Positions 25,701 to 36,213 of a DNA stretch of 64,000 bases are shown here, one piece after another; position 1 is the stretch's first letter, and each line of letters opens with the position of its first letter. Location of the stretch: positions 1,302,001 through 1,366,000 of the forward strand of contig JAOVFP010000009.1 of the NCBI GenBank assembly GCA_025738555.1, written 5' to 3'. The DNA is from Cyathus striatus (taxonomy: Eukaryota > Basidiomycota > Agaricomycetes > Agaricales > Nidulariaceae). The notes under the pieces were generated by a model. That model ran no database searches and was not told the origin of the DNA. It worked only from the letters and a program-made list of their open reading frames with translations. The position numbers and the translations under genes are program-made.

Positions 25701-26064
25701 GCAAACATAGCTTATGGTCATCATTGCATGTGTTTGTCAGCATTGATGAACCACAAAAGTCAACTTTTATTTTATTTTTTACTCAACACCCACTGCACAA
25801 CCAGGCCTAATACTTTTTATATAGTAAATTCATAACAAATGGAGGCCTTTGATGATTTTTCTGAGAATTATGCTAATTATTTACATGTGGCCAAATTTTT
25901 TGGGTATAAAAAAATCAAAACCTAATTTTAGAAGGAACCACTCATAGGAATCTCATGAAACTGGTATGGATAGAAAGCTCTTTGATGTATCTTTCAATCC
26001 CAAAGAAGTCCAAGGTAAAAAAAAATCATCTATTTTTTTTGCTGATTTTGACTGTCCTCAACTG
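22725..26064 (-). mobile_element. Tc1/mariner-like transposon nested in the Plavaka-like element
   Basis: The ends are CAGTTGAGGACAGTCAAA in inverted orientation, immediately flanked by TA on both sides (22,723-22,724 and 26,065-26,066), as for Tc1/mariner-type insertion. It encodes one DDE transposase on the minus strand. A near-identical ATGTGGCCAAATTTTTTGG block occurs inside each end but in direct orientation (near 22,863 and 25,885). Confidence 0.85.
22952..25605 (-). pseudogene. DDE transposase of the Tc1-like element, with CGA-to-TGA stops
   Basis: The frame starts MSKPRGHLPKKQRTN, and an intron (about 25,198-25,238) joins it to ALEHPKQYIKGPDIMSKS. Then come a helix-turn-helix-like region (LNQLMILANFATLCIKGFS), GWQHSIIRKGVYMDGHEW, the catalytic block LFHDESCFHANDQ, LFIFDQSSAHAALPPDALKA, KCSPVCPFESQKCCMAHLLS and FLPKFHCELNPIEM. 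A last intron leads to YWGWCKYHYREAEKKSF. This is a transposase family widespread in basidiomycetes. Four in-frame TGA codons interrupt it (24,669-24,671; 24,471-24,473; 24,048-24,050; 23,087-23,089). Each stands where Arg (CGA) would fit, for example FIN-stop-TWHFM. The frame is otherwise well preserved. Confidence 0.8.
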
Positions 26065-26074
26065 TACCTCAGTT

Positions 26075-26262
26075 GTTGTATCTAACTACACACTGAGGTA
26101 AGAGCTCTCATATCTTTCTTCTTACTATGCCTAGATTACTCACGCTCACTTATAGATATATTTACTCATTACTTACTTTGCGTGTGTCTAGGTAATTAAG
26201 TCGTTGTATCTAACTACACACTGAGATATATTTACTCATTACTTACTTTGCATGTGTCTAGA
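26075..26262. repeat. Direct duplication, second copy lacking a 58-bp intron-like segment
   Basis: GTTGTATCTAACTACACACTG (26,075 and 26,203) and a following block starting ATATATTTACTCATTACTTA (26,156 and 26,226) occur twice. In the first copy the two blocks are separated by 58 bp (26,098-26,155) that begins GTAAGAGC and ends CTTATAG. In the second they are fused. It lies directly next to the nested transposon. Confidence 0.7.
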
Positions 26263-27724
26263 TAAACTTAGGGGATTCATTTTCTACAAGCTCTTCCATT
26301 GGGCTTACATTGTCTTGCATGGATTTTGAGCCAAAATACAAAGGCTTTGCATACACACGCTGGAATGGTATTAGAACACATAACAAACAATGTAAGCTAT
26401 GCAATGTACAAGTTTAACACAAAGGCCAATGAATGCCTTGTCTACTGATGCTTTTGTACTGCTGGAGTAAGAGCCCCAAAGAGAAATGCAAAATGACATG
26501 ATGGATTGAGAGGTTGGACCTTGTAAAATGAGGGAGTTGATCACCTGATTTGTCATTAGTGCACTTCTCAATTTATGAGGTAGATACATACTGATCAACA
26601 GACTGCCTCATGAATACCATTGCATTGATTCTTCACAGCAGTAGTTATCTTTCTTCTTTATACCACAGTTGCAAGCTCCCTCTGGATGTTGAGTTCATGC
26701 TGCTTGTTATCAAGCTCCAGCTTAAAAGGTATGCATTAATGTTTACTCAATGTGAGTGAAAATGAGAATGAACCAGAACATCAGACCACATCTCTACATA
26801 TGATCTTCAATTTGCTTGCATTAACAGCCTACCTGCAATAGCACGAATCTTGAGCTAACATATATTGAGCAGTGATGCATAACAACATACATAATACTTA
26901 CATTAAGACATTCCAGGACTGCATAATTTTTGGTATTCAGCTCATTTGTGGCTCGCATATCCTTGTCAAGAGTATTAAATTGCTCTTCCAGACAGTTTAA
27001 AACCTGGACTGACTGTAGCTGAGCAACAAACATAAACATAGAGGTAAGGCATGATGAAGGATCAGCATTCTTAGCAGCACCCTAGAATGCAAGGGTTAGT
27101 AATAGGTGGGATGAAATATGTGAGAGCTACAAACATGATAGAATGAAGTAAGAAGGGCCTTGCTGGTATCATTCAGTTTGAAAAGTTGGACGAGGGTGGA
27201 AATGACCAATACATCAAGGCCACTGTCAATTTGGGGAGCAAGTGGCTGCTCCACATCGAAATCATCATCAGCAACACTACTGTCCCAATCATCAGAACAC
27301 TGCCTCTTGTTTCTTAGGTGGTAACTTTGAGGAACCAAGCCAGATGAAGTAGATGACCCAGTGTAATGAACTGCATTGATGTGCAGGTCCCCATGCACAA
27401 TGGATGAACCAGAGCCTTTGGCATACTGGCCATATAGCATTGAAGCTGAGCAGTTGGCTGCCTGTCCAAGATTTCTGCGGGTAGCATGGGTATTGCTAGC
27501 CAAGGTGGATGGCAATGGATTCATGATAGCACCAAAATCCATCTGAATAGAACACCACCTTGACCAGCTGGTGGTAGCAAATGAGAAAAAGAACAAGTGA
27601 AGAAGGTTGAAGGATGAAGTTGTAAAGAGTGGACAGAATGATGAACTTGTGAAGAATGCAAGATGAATGTCAACTTTGAACATGAGTGATGAGTTGGCAC
27701 AATGGCAACAAACAGATAAATATT

Positions 27725-30700
27725 ATGTAATTTTATTCCTTAGTCATACATTCTGCTAAACTCAGCAACAACAGCCTCATCAGCAATCTTTTCCTTATCT
27801 CCTGCCTGAGGAACTTGAGCAAAATGCTGGATCCATCTCCCATCATGAAGCTTTGCAGTGTTTAGAATTATATCTTCTGTATTGTAATGTCTCACTGCTG
27901 CTATGTCCTCAGTAGTACATTCTCATTCCAGATAAGCAGCTTGTAAGGCAGACTGATCACAATGATTCCAAGCACAATTATGCTGAACATTCACAGCACA
28001 TAAAATATTCTAGGTAGTTAGTAGCATATTATCTAGTAAAATAAGAGACAATATAATGTACTCACATCAAAATTCAATATGTGAAATGTTCCTGTTGCCT
28101 GAATTCAGGGCATACAATATGGATGTACCATGGGTCCAACAGAGAATGTCTCAACCAGAATATTTACAAAGGAGTCAATCCCTGTGAAAAGAAGGATTTC
28201 ATGCACTCTCCCCACCTGCACATCTTCAGTGTTTGCAGTGCAAAAGATTATGAAATCCTCCAAACATATCTTATCTCCATTTGTGGCAACAATATCTCTG
28301 CATGTTTGAATGGGGTTTCCCCCAGAGAGATTCTATATGCAATACTTTGATAATAGAGTATCATTCCATTTTTTAAAGCCATTTTTAATTTGAGTTACCA
28401 AGCCTGTATAATTTATTATTACCCCAGATGTTACAAATTATGATTTATCTGTACTTGCCACTTGTTTTATTTTTTGTAGTTTGAATGCCAAGCTGCTGTG
28501 TAACTATGGAATGTGTACCACCAAGTTGAACTACAGCTGGGCCTGCAGTTTTCCAAGATGAAGATTTTTTACCATAGATGTTCTCTTCTTCTATTTTAAA
28601 ATAGCCTCCACATAATAAGTGCCATATTCTATAAAGATGTGCAGCATGACATGCAATGTCCCTGGATGGTGCTTGTCTGTTTGAGTGGATTGACCAGGTG
28701 TGAATAATAGCATTGTATGATTCAAAAATCTCTGTTCCAAATAAAATAGCTGGGCCAAAGTGATGAATATGTGTTGGTAAATGCAGTAGAAGGTGAAATT
28801 TTAGTTTATTAAACCAATGAGGAGTCCATTTTGCTGTACATTCAAGGAAATAATCAATTGAAGTTGTTAGTCATTTCTGACCATAATTATCAGCTATATT
28901 AATATGCTAAAAATGCGAATACAACATACTAGGTAATCATTGAGATTATATATTTTTGGGCACCAAATAAGTGGTAGCATTGCTGCAAGTGCAGCCCATG
29001 TATTTATAATTGGGGCATCCAAGAGATCATATAGTACAAAGACAGCAATCTGGTCAATCAGTCAAAAATCATGGCCAACAAGAGAGCCAGCATATTGAAC
29101 TAATGTTTGGCCCTGAAGTCCAGACACCTGTGGGTCAAGGCCTGACAAGTCAATGCTATTCAATCATGTCTTCAGAATTTGTTTCTTTTGATCTGATAAT
29201 CATTCAATTACATCTCTCCAGAAATATTTAACAAATCCCAGAAGTATAACATGAAGAATTTCAATGGGGGTATCAGCATGTGGGTCCAAATCTGTCAAGA
29301 GATAGCTTGAGTCTCCATGCTGTATAACAGAATGATATAGAATATTACCTTTAATCCACCATATTGGACTATAGGGATTTTGTGGTATCTTTGCAAGAAG
29401 TCTGCAGGTAACACTTTCAGCCTGGTTCACTTGCAAATTCTTATGACTGCTCTCAATCTTATCAAGGAAGTGAAATAAAAATTTATCCTTAATTCCTGTT
29501 TCTGAACAAAGCTTTTGATTTTTTGCGAGTGCTTCCATTTGTACCACACTATTGAACATGGTGTGAGAAGTTTCTTGTGTCTGCTGTGGTTCATGAGAGC
29601 AGCTAATCTGTATGCACCAAATTAGAATATTTGTACAAAGCTTAAGAGTGTATAATAATACTGTGATGAAGCACATTATTTGTTCTTTCATACCACTTTG
29701 AGTTTCAATTTGTGTTGTTGACTGTTGTGTCCCCAATGCTCCCTCCTCAGCATATTCTCAATCATTGGTGTCCTTTCCTTTTGCCCAACAAGTATGGCAA
29801 AAGAACTTTGAGCAGAGGCCAGAATGGCATGCAAATTCACTTTGCATAGGGTTGTCACCTAGAAGAGCTAGTATCCAAATTATAATGAGCACCATTTGTT
29901 GGTATACACAATCATATGCCCAGATACCGTCATTCTGGCATTGTCTGAAAGCAATAAATTACCATGAATAGCTGAATAACACAAATGTACATACTCAATA
30001 TCATTCACAATACCTTCTAACATCTCCAAGGGTGGTGCAGCATTCGATGTACAAAGGAAATGAACATTCATATCTTTGTGTGCATGTTCTCATGGCAGAC
30101 CAGCCAGAACCATAAGAAAACTGTTATGTTCATTCCATTTTTTTGAATGATTTCCTGATGTATCATTGCAATACAACCACACCAGATATGATACTACCTG
30201 AGCACCACCTGTTTTCATGTGCCAAGGGTTGATTAATGGGTATGGCCATAACTCCAATTCTGCTGCTGGAGACGATCTTGTTCCTGTACATTTGATTAAT
30301 CTAAATATTTTGGCTTAATTAGTGCAATGCACCAAGTATTTCATTTGTACTTGGATAATCTTGTGGAAGATATTGTATAGCCACAAGGTCTTTCCCATTA
30401 ATTTGTAGTTCATTGCTACCAAACACAAATTCTTTTGCTTTATTTATCACCCAGCCCTTTCTTCCCATGTAAAAGTCCACCATAAGATGCCAGGCTTTCC
30501 CCCATACCATGCTACCCTTCTTGTACCATCATATGGCATACAACATATATTGCCTTTAAGTAATGCTGGCTCGAATATGTAAAAGTCCTCATCATTCTTT
30601 CAGTACATAGGTGTGAGTAGATGATCATTTGCTTCATGTAACCAATGGCCTGTCTGAGATGCCTTTTCAAGCTCATCCCTGGCATCCTCAGGATATATAT

Positions 30701-32028
30701 CCAAAAACAGACAAACGAGTGGATTGCTGAAGTCCTGTTAAAGCTATAGCAATGTGAAGTATCACAAGACATAATAAAACTAACCATCGCAACAAGAGAT
30801 GTAAGTTCTAGAACATAATAAGTATGTCCTAATGATCCTAGATGTCGCTTCACCTGCACCCCCACCAAACTATCAAGATATTTGGAAATAGTCTTCATCT
30901 CAGACAATGTAGGAACTCCATTCATGCTGTTAATGTTCAAAAGCCAGATGATGATATCAAGGTCAGTATCTGAGAGTACAGATCTTGGCATGTGTGATAC
31001 AATATCTAAGGTACATGACTAACAAATACATCAGCAACAAAAGATAACTTTGAAAGATATGCTGACAAGATGGTCAGTCCAAGGGCCCCATTCTTTTTCT
31101 TCTGATCCCCAGTGTCAGTGTCATGAATAAGTATTGGGTGTGGGGATGGTATCACCTATAAGCACAATGACAATGAGCAAGACAATTCAACACTATATCA
31201 GGGAGGGTTACAATGTAGCAGGGACATACCTGGATCAATGATCAATACATCCTCTTCAATATCCCCTGGCACCTCATCTTCATCTGAGCTATCTGTAACA
31301 ACAGTATTGTAATAACTATCAATAGCATGATTGACAGCTTCCTTGAGAGCTTCTCGATGTGATTGCTGTGGTTGACAGCTTGACATATAGTCAACATTGA
31401 TAGACAAGGGAGTAGGTGCTGTTACTTGTGAAGGCCACACTGGAATATGAGGGTGATTGACTGGGTGTAGTGATGAGTGGCCAATGTTGACCACTGCTCC
31501 TGAAGCCTGCACGGGAATATGAGAGGAGCTAACAGGGAAAATGATGAGCAGTCAACATTGTAGAATGTAGGATGGGCCCATTACTCATGAATGATGCACA
31601 GGAATATGCGGGTGGACAACAGGGCTAAACATCAAATTGACAAGGGTGTCCAAGGCAGGAACCCCAACCAAACAAGGTGCCTCTGCTGGTATCGCCCCAT
31701 CTGGTGTCTGTCTGACTGCCTCCAACTCTGCACTACAAAGGTTATTGATGAATTGTTCAACTGCTCACACATGTGCTCCTGAGTTCTCATGATGGACTAT
31801 ACAGTGCTTATTCATAGGAGAGACATCAGGGCAATGGAGGCACACCCAGAGATTGTTGCCTGGTGTCAACAGAAAGTCTGTGCATGCATTATGGTCAGAA
31901 TTCACTGTGAGGGAACAGAGATACATATGCTCAGGATGAATTGGAGACATGTATGAACAAGGACAAACATTTGGATGATCTAATACAGCCAAGAAACAAT
32001 GATTACAAGCAGAGTACAGTAGAAGCAC
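27725..32028 (-). pseudogene. Plavaka-type transposase, decayed
   Basis: Fragments in the order of the family are readable on the minus strand. They include a Cys/His-rich N-terminus (CLHCPDVSPMNKHC), an acidic segment, PRSVLSDTDLDIIIWLLNIN, LGSLGHTYYVLELTSL, and the hallmark LYCNDTSGNHSKKWNEHNSF. These are followed by VHFLCTSNAAPPLEMLEGIV, LTDLDPHADTPIEILHVILL, ATNGDKICLEDF and a C-terminal VNVQHNCAWNHC...EDIILNTAKL. The cut-and-paste transposase should act on the CACT-type ends at 21,771 and 32,203. In-frame TGA codons at 30,090-30,092 (GLP-stop-EHAHKD) and 27,923-27,925 (YLE-stop-ECTTED), among others, fit CGA decay. The exact start and introns are uncertain. Confidence 0.7.
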
Positions 32029-32203
32029 AGTGAAATTGAGAGCAGAGGGTGAAATTCAACTGTGGGATGGGGATGACAAGGAACCCATGTTTCCCCACAA
32101 CAAGCTGACTACAATACAAGTGCAAGCAAAACGTAACCAGATCATGGGCAGACTGCAAGCTTAGCTGAACTACAGTCAGACCATGAGCAACCCTCTGGTA
32201 GTG

Positions 32204-33612
32204 TAGACATAAGTACTTCCCTCAGGTTCCCTAGGTTCCCTGTACTTCCTCAGTACTTCCTCTGAATTGCTTGGTTACTGGTTACCTTGGACAATAAGAT
32301 GAGTCTGTAGTCAATTGTTATATCTTGATAGTGGATCTGTACCATATGTGGAAGCGAATTGTTCCAGGTCAGGGTCACACCATGCCAGCTCAGAAGCACG
32401 CCAATAACAACTGAACCAGCACTCACTTTACTTATATCTCTAATGTTAGTGAATAATGACCGCTTTCATGTACACTATAGCAGGCTACAAATGTAGTTGA
32501 CTTTATAAAAAAGAAATAAGTACATTCATATTTTACTAGTACCAATTACTAGCTTATACTATTATTAAAAACTGACAAAATATAGTATATTTGCTTGAAG
32601 TATTAAATAGAAAATAAACTGCATTAGTGTATGTTTTTATTTTAGAATAGTAGTGAATAGTAATACAATATATTAACAAAGACTATCATACTGAACTCAG
32701 CATGAGTTTATCAACATTACGAAAATTTAATCAAAGCGAAATATCGCTGCAGTCATTATAAATTATGGTTTAAGCAATAATTATATATTCACATCTTGAG
32801 TACGCAGTAGTGTTAAACAACCGTTACCATTGCCTCCTCTAATAGTACTCTATTCGAAAGCTTTTAAAACCTGCTTGATGACAAGATACTTACTTCATAT
32901 TTTACTTGATTTTGTCTCCCTCATCATCAGTTTATATGATATCAGTCATGTTTCATGATTGAGTACACTAGCACTTGCACTTAGAAACACCCCAAGAATG
33001 GTAGACATAACACTGAAGGCGCTGAACTGGCGCTGAATCTGTTGTGGAAGAGCGCATTTCCCACGCCTGGCTCACGGGTAGACACCTGAACCAGTGGTGA
33101 ACGCGCACCCAGCTCGGCGGACTAGCTGCGGGAGGTCACGTGGACGTGTGAAGATCCAATCGAGATATAACAATCGACACAAGACTCCGAGTCTTATGGC
33201 GCATCTTTTGAGCTTGGTCCACCAGAAGGTAGAACCGATCTCAGAATCGGCGACGACAAGATACCACGAACCTTGTCAACCCTTCCGGGGGGGCCGCCCT
33301 AGTAGCGCTCTGTCAATGCTTTTAGGAGAGCAATAAAGGTGCAGAAAATGAATAAAAGAATATGTAGTTCAACGTACCAGTTGATGAATCAGAACGCTCG
33401 TCGTTGATCATGAAAACTCACGTGAGCTGTGTCATGCAGACTTGCCTTCAAGCCTCCGCACAATATTTATTTTAGCAATAAGTTGCGGTACCGATAACGG
33501 TTAGAGGTCAGGAACTTCATTACAAAGCTTTAACATTCCCGACGGTCAGCGCTCAGCCTCAGGCATCCATCCACCCGGTCCCCAGGGGTCCGAACATACA
33601 TTCATCCACTCC
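32204..33612. other. AT-rich intergenic region
   Basis: The first 1 kb is AT-rich with no gene-like frame. From about 33,000 base composition changes to balanced, but no domain is recognised. The sequence next to the transposon contains ACATAAGTA on both sides of the insertion. Confidence 0.45.
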
Positions 33613-36213
33613 CTACATCCGTAGCTCCTTCACCAGCCGCTCCGCCTCAGCCTTGCCCTCCACAGGAATCATCTGCAGCACCTTCTCTGTCGCTTGCGGA
33701 TCTTTCAAGTTCACAATAGTCATCCGTAACAGCACAAGCAGGGCTTTGGTGCTTAGTCGGGGCATGTAGTTTACCCAGGTCGACTCCCCGTACAAAAGTT
33801 CATGATATTCCTTCTGACGTCCTTTATTATCCAGTCCCCAGCGCGCGCCGCCTCCTTGCAACAGCACCCCATTCGGTGGCTTGTCAACAAGGCGCCTAAT
33901 GACCGTCAGTAGATACGGCTCCAATCCCATCGGTCCCAAATTTTGCCAGTCATGCCCTAAAACCATAGAGATCCCTTCTAGCAATGTCTCTACCTCCCCT
34001 GTGGGCAGCTTCCGCTTATTAAGCAGATACGAGAGTTTGGCAATGCCACGGATTGACTGAACTACCACATGGGTGGGGTACGATAATGGCACCGGTTCCC
34101 ACTCGTCCCCAACAGCGTATTTGTCCACGGTAGGTTGGGCGAGTTCAGCTTCGTCTTTACCGGTCACTAAGCCATCAACAGCTGCATTGCAAACCATATT
34201 AAATAGTTGCTTTTTGTCATTTATTGTGCTTCCCAAGTTGCTTTGAATTGCCGTTTGCACAACAGCAGCCGCGCGCTGCAGCATGTACCGTTTGACTAGT
34301 TCTTCCACCAAGCTATGGTATACCTTCATGCCAATGGGGACTTCGCGTGTATAAGCATCAAATAGTAGCTTGAATGCCCTCTGGAAAGTACCGGGAAAGG
34401 GAAGAGTGAATCTTTTTTTGATGACGTAATCGTATGGCGGTCGATGGGAAAAGGAGGGTAGCATACTAGGATCATTGGGAGATGCAACCAAGAGCTTGAC
34501 TATGAGGTTGTTGAGTGCTTCGGGGTTATCAATAGGTAGAGCAGTCACATTGGATTCTAAAAGAGAGATTGTAAGATCGCGAGTTGACATCTCGTCCTTG
34601 TCTTCAACCGTCTTCAAGACATCTCCACTTTGGCCGGCTTCATCAGCAAACCATTCTGAAGGTACATTGACAACCACGCTTGCTAGCTCGTCAATGGCCT
34701 TATGGAGGAAAGGCGAAATCGGTGGGCCAACCTTGATAGGCTTTCCGTTATTCATCTGTTTAAAGTGAACTATACGCGTTGCAGCGTACACTGCAGACAG
34801 TTGCGAGTGCGTTCCTTGTCCCCCTGGCTTCCGGAGTTCGCTTTCTATGGCGGTAAGAAGTGCTGTCCAAATCCTTACTCCGGACATCCTTTTCCGCTCT
34901 AAACACAACATAGCCTCGAAGAACAGCCCCTTCTTCACCAGCGACATGATCATCTCTTCCCACATCCCACGGGGCCAGTCCCAGGCGTGGTTGACCAACG
35001 ACACTGGCATGACTAGGATATCCGGATTTTTGAAGAGCTGAGGATCCGTGAGCCTTTCCCGTCCAACCTTAACAGATGAGAGGTTGTTAACGTCGCATGA
35101 ATCTAGTAAACCCTGAATAAAGGTATACGCCGTCGTATGTGGCATGGTCTTGGGTGCGTTAGTCGCCTTGCTCCTTCTTTCGAATAGACGTGCTGCCAAG
35201 CCATCTTGTTTCGAACCACTGGAGATCCTCCCAGGGAAGGCAGACTCTGAGGAAGCAGAAACGGATGAACTTGGAATGGATGTAGGGTCGGCGAGCCTGG
35301 TAGGTGCTTCTGCAGTCTCCTCAACAGACAGACGACCATGCACCTCTCTCAAATTGGCAATCCAATTCTCCCAGATCACCGTTATCTCCCCACCATCCCC
35401 CGCTGTTAGCTCGAATATCTCCGACATCCTAGAGGCAGGAACCTCAAGGAGTACTCCAGCAATACGGATCATGAGGGGGTAAACTTCGCTCTGTATCCGT
35501 TCCGGGTGTCTAAGCCGAAATTGCAGATTTTCTACGAGCATCCAGTTCACCATTCGTACTGCAGCGTATACCGTAGAGCGCTCTTGTTGGCTAACAGGGC
35601 CCTCTTGAGGCCACGGTTGGCCGAGGATGCGATTTGCAAGCGTCACCCAGAGACTGATAGGCCGTGCCCCAGGGCGACTGAGTAACTGCTCAAGTGTTAG
35701 CAAGGCTTCATAGTGCATTCCGTTCTGTATCAGTTGGTCAATAAGAAGTTTGACCGATCCTGTAGGGCTTGGAGTAGTGAACTCGCCGTTAGACGAAAGA
35801 GTAATTCCCCCTTGCGTCGCCTTGAGGGAAGTAGCATCCAAAAAGAGTGGCGTCTCGATGACTTGGCTTAGGTTAAGACGGTGGGGTACGGTGTCATCTT
35901 TGCTCGGAATTACGCTCTTCAAGCCGAGGGCAGTTTCCGCATCCTTCCACTGTCCACGCTTCAGCAGGTCCTGTACCTCGCTTTTAAGATCTAGGTAGGG
36001 ATCAACAGGCAGTTCGACAGTCGAAGAAGCGGACGCAGCATCTTCTGTGACTGCCTTGGATTGGTGAGAGGTTTCAGCTTTGAGTGAGGTGTCTTCCGCA
36101 ACGGCCGCAGCTTGGCTCGACGTGGAGTTGAAGCGGGTCAGCCTGGCTTGCGTGGGCCTGAAGAGGAGACGCCGAGTATTAGGGTGCGAGAGGGCGATTA
36201 AGGAGCGGCGCAT
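33613..36213 (-). CDS. Large mitochondrial-type protein of unknown function (866 aa)
   Basis: A single uninterrupted frame of 866 codons, unusual among the intron-rich genes here. The N-terminus MRRSLIALSHPNTRRLLFRP is rich in Arg, Leu and Ser and lacks acidic residues for about 40 positions, typical of a mitochondrial presequence. The body is helical and repetitive in feel, with LLKRGQWKDAETAL, LIQNGMHYEALLTLEQLL and LVKKGLFFEAMLCLERKR. Its pattern of paired helices resembles PPR/TPR-like organellar proteins of fungi. An acidic/Ser-rich linker lies near residues 290-330. A role in mitochondrial gene expression is a guess from architecture only. Confidence 0.8.
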   Translation of the reverse strand: MRRSLIALSHPNTRRLLFRPTQARLTRFNSTSSQAAAVAEDTSLKAETSHQSKAVTEDAASASSTVELPVDPYLDLKSEVQDLLKRGQWKDAETALGLKSVIPSKDDTVPHRLNLSQVIETPLFLDATSLKATQGGITLSSNGEFTTPSPTGSVKLLIDQLIQNGMHYEALLTLEQLLSRPGARPISLWVTLANRILGQPWPQEGPVSQQERSTVYAAVRMVNWMLVENLQFRLRHPERIQSEVYPLMIRIAGVLLEVPASRMSEIFELTAGDGGEITVIWENWIANLREVHGRLSVEETAEAPTRLADPTSIPSSSVSASSESAFPGRISSGSKQDGLAARLFERRSKATNAPKTMPHTTAYTFIQGLLDSCDVNNLSSVKVGRERLTDPQLFKNPDILVMPVSLVNHAWDWPRGMWEEMIMSLVKKGLFFEAMLCLERKRMSGVRIWTALLTAIESELRKPGGQGTHSQLSAVYAATRIVHFKQMNNGKPIKVGPPISPFLHKAIDELASVVVNVPSEWFADEAGQSGDVLKTVEDKDEMSTRDLTISLLESNVTALPIDNPEALNNLIVKLLVASPNDPSMLPSFSHRPPYDYVIKKRFTLPFPGTFQRAFKLLFDAYTREVPIGMKVYHSLVEELVKRYMLQRAAAVVQTAIQSNLGSTINDKKQLFNMVCNAAVDGLVTGKDEAELAQPTVDKYAVGDEWEPVPLSYPTHVVVQSIRGIAKLSYLLNKRKLPTGEVETLLEGISMVLGHDWQNLGPMGLEPYLLTVIRRLVDKPPNGVLLQGGGARWGLDNKGRQKEYHELLYGESTWVNYMPRLSTKALLVLLRMTIVNLKDPQATEKVLQMIPVEGKAEAERLVKELRM

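Larger units (their letters stand above)
22190..27542 (-). pseudogene. Accessory gene of the Plavaka-like element, split by a nested transposon
   Basis: The 5' half starts at 27,542 (MDFGAIMNPLPS) and continues through an acidic region (DDWDSSVADDDFDVEQ). It is spliced across 27,068-27,133 to GAAKNADPSSCLTSM and a coiled-coil-like stretch with LNCLEEQFNTLDKDM, then by another intron to AVNASKLKII. The Tc1-like element lies between this half and the 3' part. The 3' part is at about 22,190-22,490 and contains KEGAFWKGFEGYLKDID, LPNRALRFIQELINND and a Ser/Thr/Pro-rich tail ending GTVDLHAFTATIDAFLG. That the two halves belong to one gene is inferred from strand, order and the element boundary. 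Function unknown; such second frames are common in this transposon class. Confidence 0.5.
21771..32203 (-). mobile_element. Plavaka/CACTA-like transposon, 10.4 kb
   Basis: The left end reads CACTGCCAGAGGGTTGC and the right end, on the opposite strand, CACTACCAGAGGGTTGC, 16 of 17 identical. TA directly abuts both ends, consistent with a 2-bp target duplication. The interior encodes, on the minus strand, a decayed Plavaka-type transposase (27.7-32.0 kb) and an accessory gene (22.2-27.5 kb). A 3.3-kb Tc1-like element is inserted in the accessory part, so the undisturbed length was about 7.1 kb. CpG appears strongly depleted. Confidence 0.8.

Noticed and set aside
29010..29231. Plus-strand frame within the Plavaka-like element
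   Set aside because: It overlaps minus-strand transposase sequence with recognised motifs; shadow frame.
33540..33600. CATCCATCC...GGTC(C/T)GAACATA sequence resembling the left flank of the Plavaka-like element (21,736-21,765)
   Set aside because: Similarity is short and gapped; not enough to call a shared repeat or an insertion-related duplication.
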